Below are positions 63,753-64,000 of a stretch of DNA of 64,000 bases, piece after piece. Made by a program: the position numbers and the translations under genes. Position 1 is the first letter of the stretch. Each line of letters opens with the position of its first letter. This DNA comes from Coleofasciculus sp040219735. GTDB lineage: Bacteria; Cyanobacteriota; Cyanobacteriia; Cyanobacteriales; Coleofasciculaceae. The DNA lies in the NCBI GenBank assembly GCA_040219735.1, contig JAVJRX010000050.1; one strand, written 5' to 3'. The notes below the pieces were generated by a model. That model made no database searches. It was not told where the DNA came from and was given only the letters and a program-made list of their open reading frames with translations.

Positions 63753-64000
63753 ATGTACATTATCCAGGTTGCCTCTGAATGCGCCCCTGTGATCAAAGCC
63801 GGAGGCTTAGGGGATGTGGTATATGGTCTAAGCCGGGAGTTAGAAATTCAGGGACATTGCGTCGAGCTGATTCTGCCCAAATACGATAATATGCGCTATG
63901 ACCACATCTGGGGACTCCATGATGCTTATATTAATCTATGGGTACCGTGGTATGGTGCGGCAATTCACTGTTCCGTCTATTGTGGTTGGGTTCATGGACG
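63753..64000 (+). CDS. glgA: Glycogen synthase, N-terminal part (runs off the window)
   Basis: The frame starts at ATG 63753 after GAGGAAGCGGA and is open to the window end (82 complete codons). MYIIQVASECAPVIKAGGLGDVV contains the KxGGLGDV motif that binds ADP-glucose in GT5 glycogen/starch synthases. It continues YGLSRELEIQGHCVELILPKYD. The variant start (IIQVASECAPVIK) fits the second GlgA type found in cyanobacteria. It transfers glucose from ADP-glucose to glycogen. The remaining roughly 400 residues lie beyond the edge. Confidence 0.9.
   Translation, partial: MYIIQVASECAPVIKAGGLGDVVYGLSRELEIQGHCVELILPKYDNMRYDHIWGLHDAYINLWVPWYGAAIHCSVYCGWVHG

Noticed and set aside
1..64000. tRNA and rRNA genes
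   Set aside because: No tRNA T-arm pattern in a cloverleaf context and no rRNA segments were recognised on reading. A covariance search would be decisive.

Overview
The window is chromosomal DNA of a beta-cyanobacterium. The evidence is very frequent HIP1-type octamers (GCGATCGC and near variants), a CcmP carboxysome shell protein, an Sll0418-type methyltransferase of plastoquinone/tocopherol synthesis, a cyanobacterial-length IspH, a DUF1823 protein and two glycogen-metabolism genes. The load of short palindromic intergenic repeats, CHAT and filamentous-haemagglutinin proteins and Uma2/DUF2887 nucleases suggests a large-genome, mat-forming filamentous type (Coleofasciculus/Microcoleus-like). 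That placement is an inference from style, not a phylogeny.

Layout. 0.2-1.6 kb: a decayed IS4-family element with near-perfect long terminal inverted repeats. 1.8-12 kb: a C-terminally short secernin, a nucleotidyltransferase, CsaB, a coiled-coil protein with a 240-bp internal duplication, a HAD phosphatase, a DALR-domain protein carrying three identical in-frame 66-bp repeats, a Crp-like regulator, and a Uma2 nuclease next to an AAA ATPase. 12-22 kb: a PstS-like protein, a membrane-anchored TPR-CHAT protein, a two-partner-secretion haemagglutinin, a membrane protein and a sugar ABC permease. 22-34 kb: a large PAS/GAF/GGDEF/EAL protein, MPBQ methyltransferase, a CHASE2-PAS adenylate cyclase, and a peptide-type ABC binding protein plus permease. 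34.4-39.6 kb: a tight three-gene operon (cytosolic TPR-CHAT protease, DUF2887/Rpn-like nuclease, unknown protein with two C-terminal membrane helices). This is the best candidate for an undescribed system. 39.7-49.3 kb: ccmP, ppk1, Uma2, an orphan C5 cytosine methyltransferase, ispH, an SGNH hydrolase and an ammonium transporter. 49.6-49.7 kb: an NtcA box followed by a probable sRNA (NsiR4-like). 50-64 kb: a GHMP kinase, an RND efflux pump pair, a GH13 enzyme, a DUF1823/antiporter pair, a Doc-type toxin-antitoxin pair, a TrkA-like protein and the start of glgA at the right edge.

How the genes work together. Second-messenger signalling is prominent (one c-di-GMP and one cyclic-nucleotide enzyme), and a Crp-type regulator is also present. 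Nitrogen control appears as amt, the NtcA box and the sRNA candidate. Carbon storage and fixation appear as ccmP, GH13 and glgA. Intergenic spaces hold at least five families of short palindromic repeats, and in several places such sequence has been captured inside open reading frames (DALR protein, CHAT N-terminus, GAF domain, a small ORF at 59.4 kb). No rRNA, tRNA or CRISPR array was recognised by eye.
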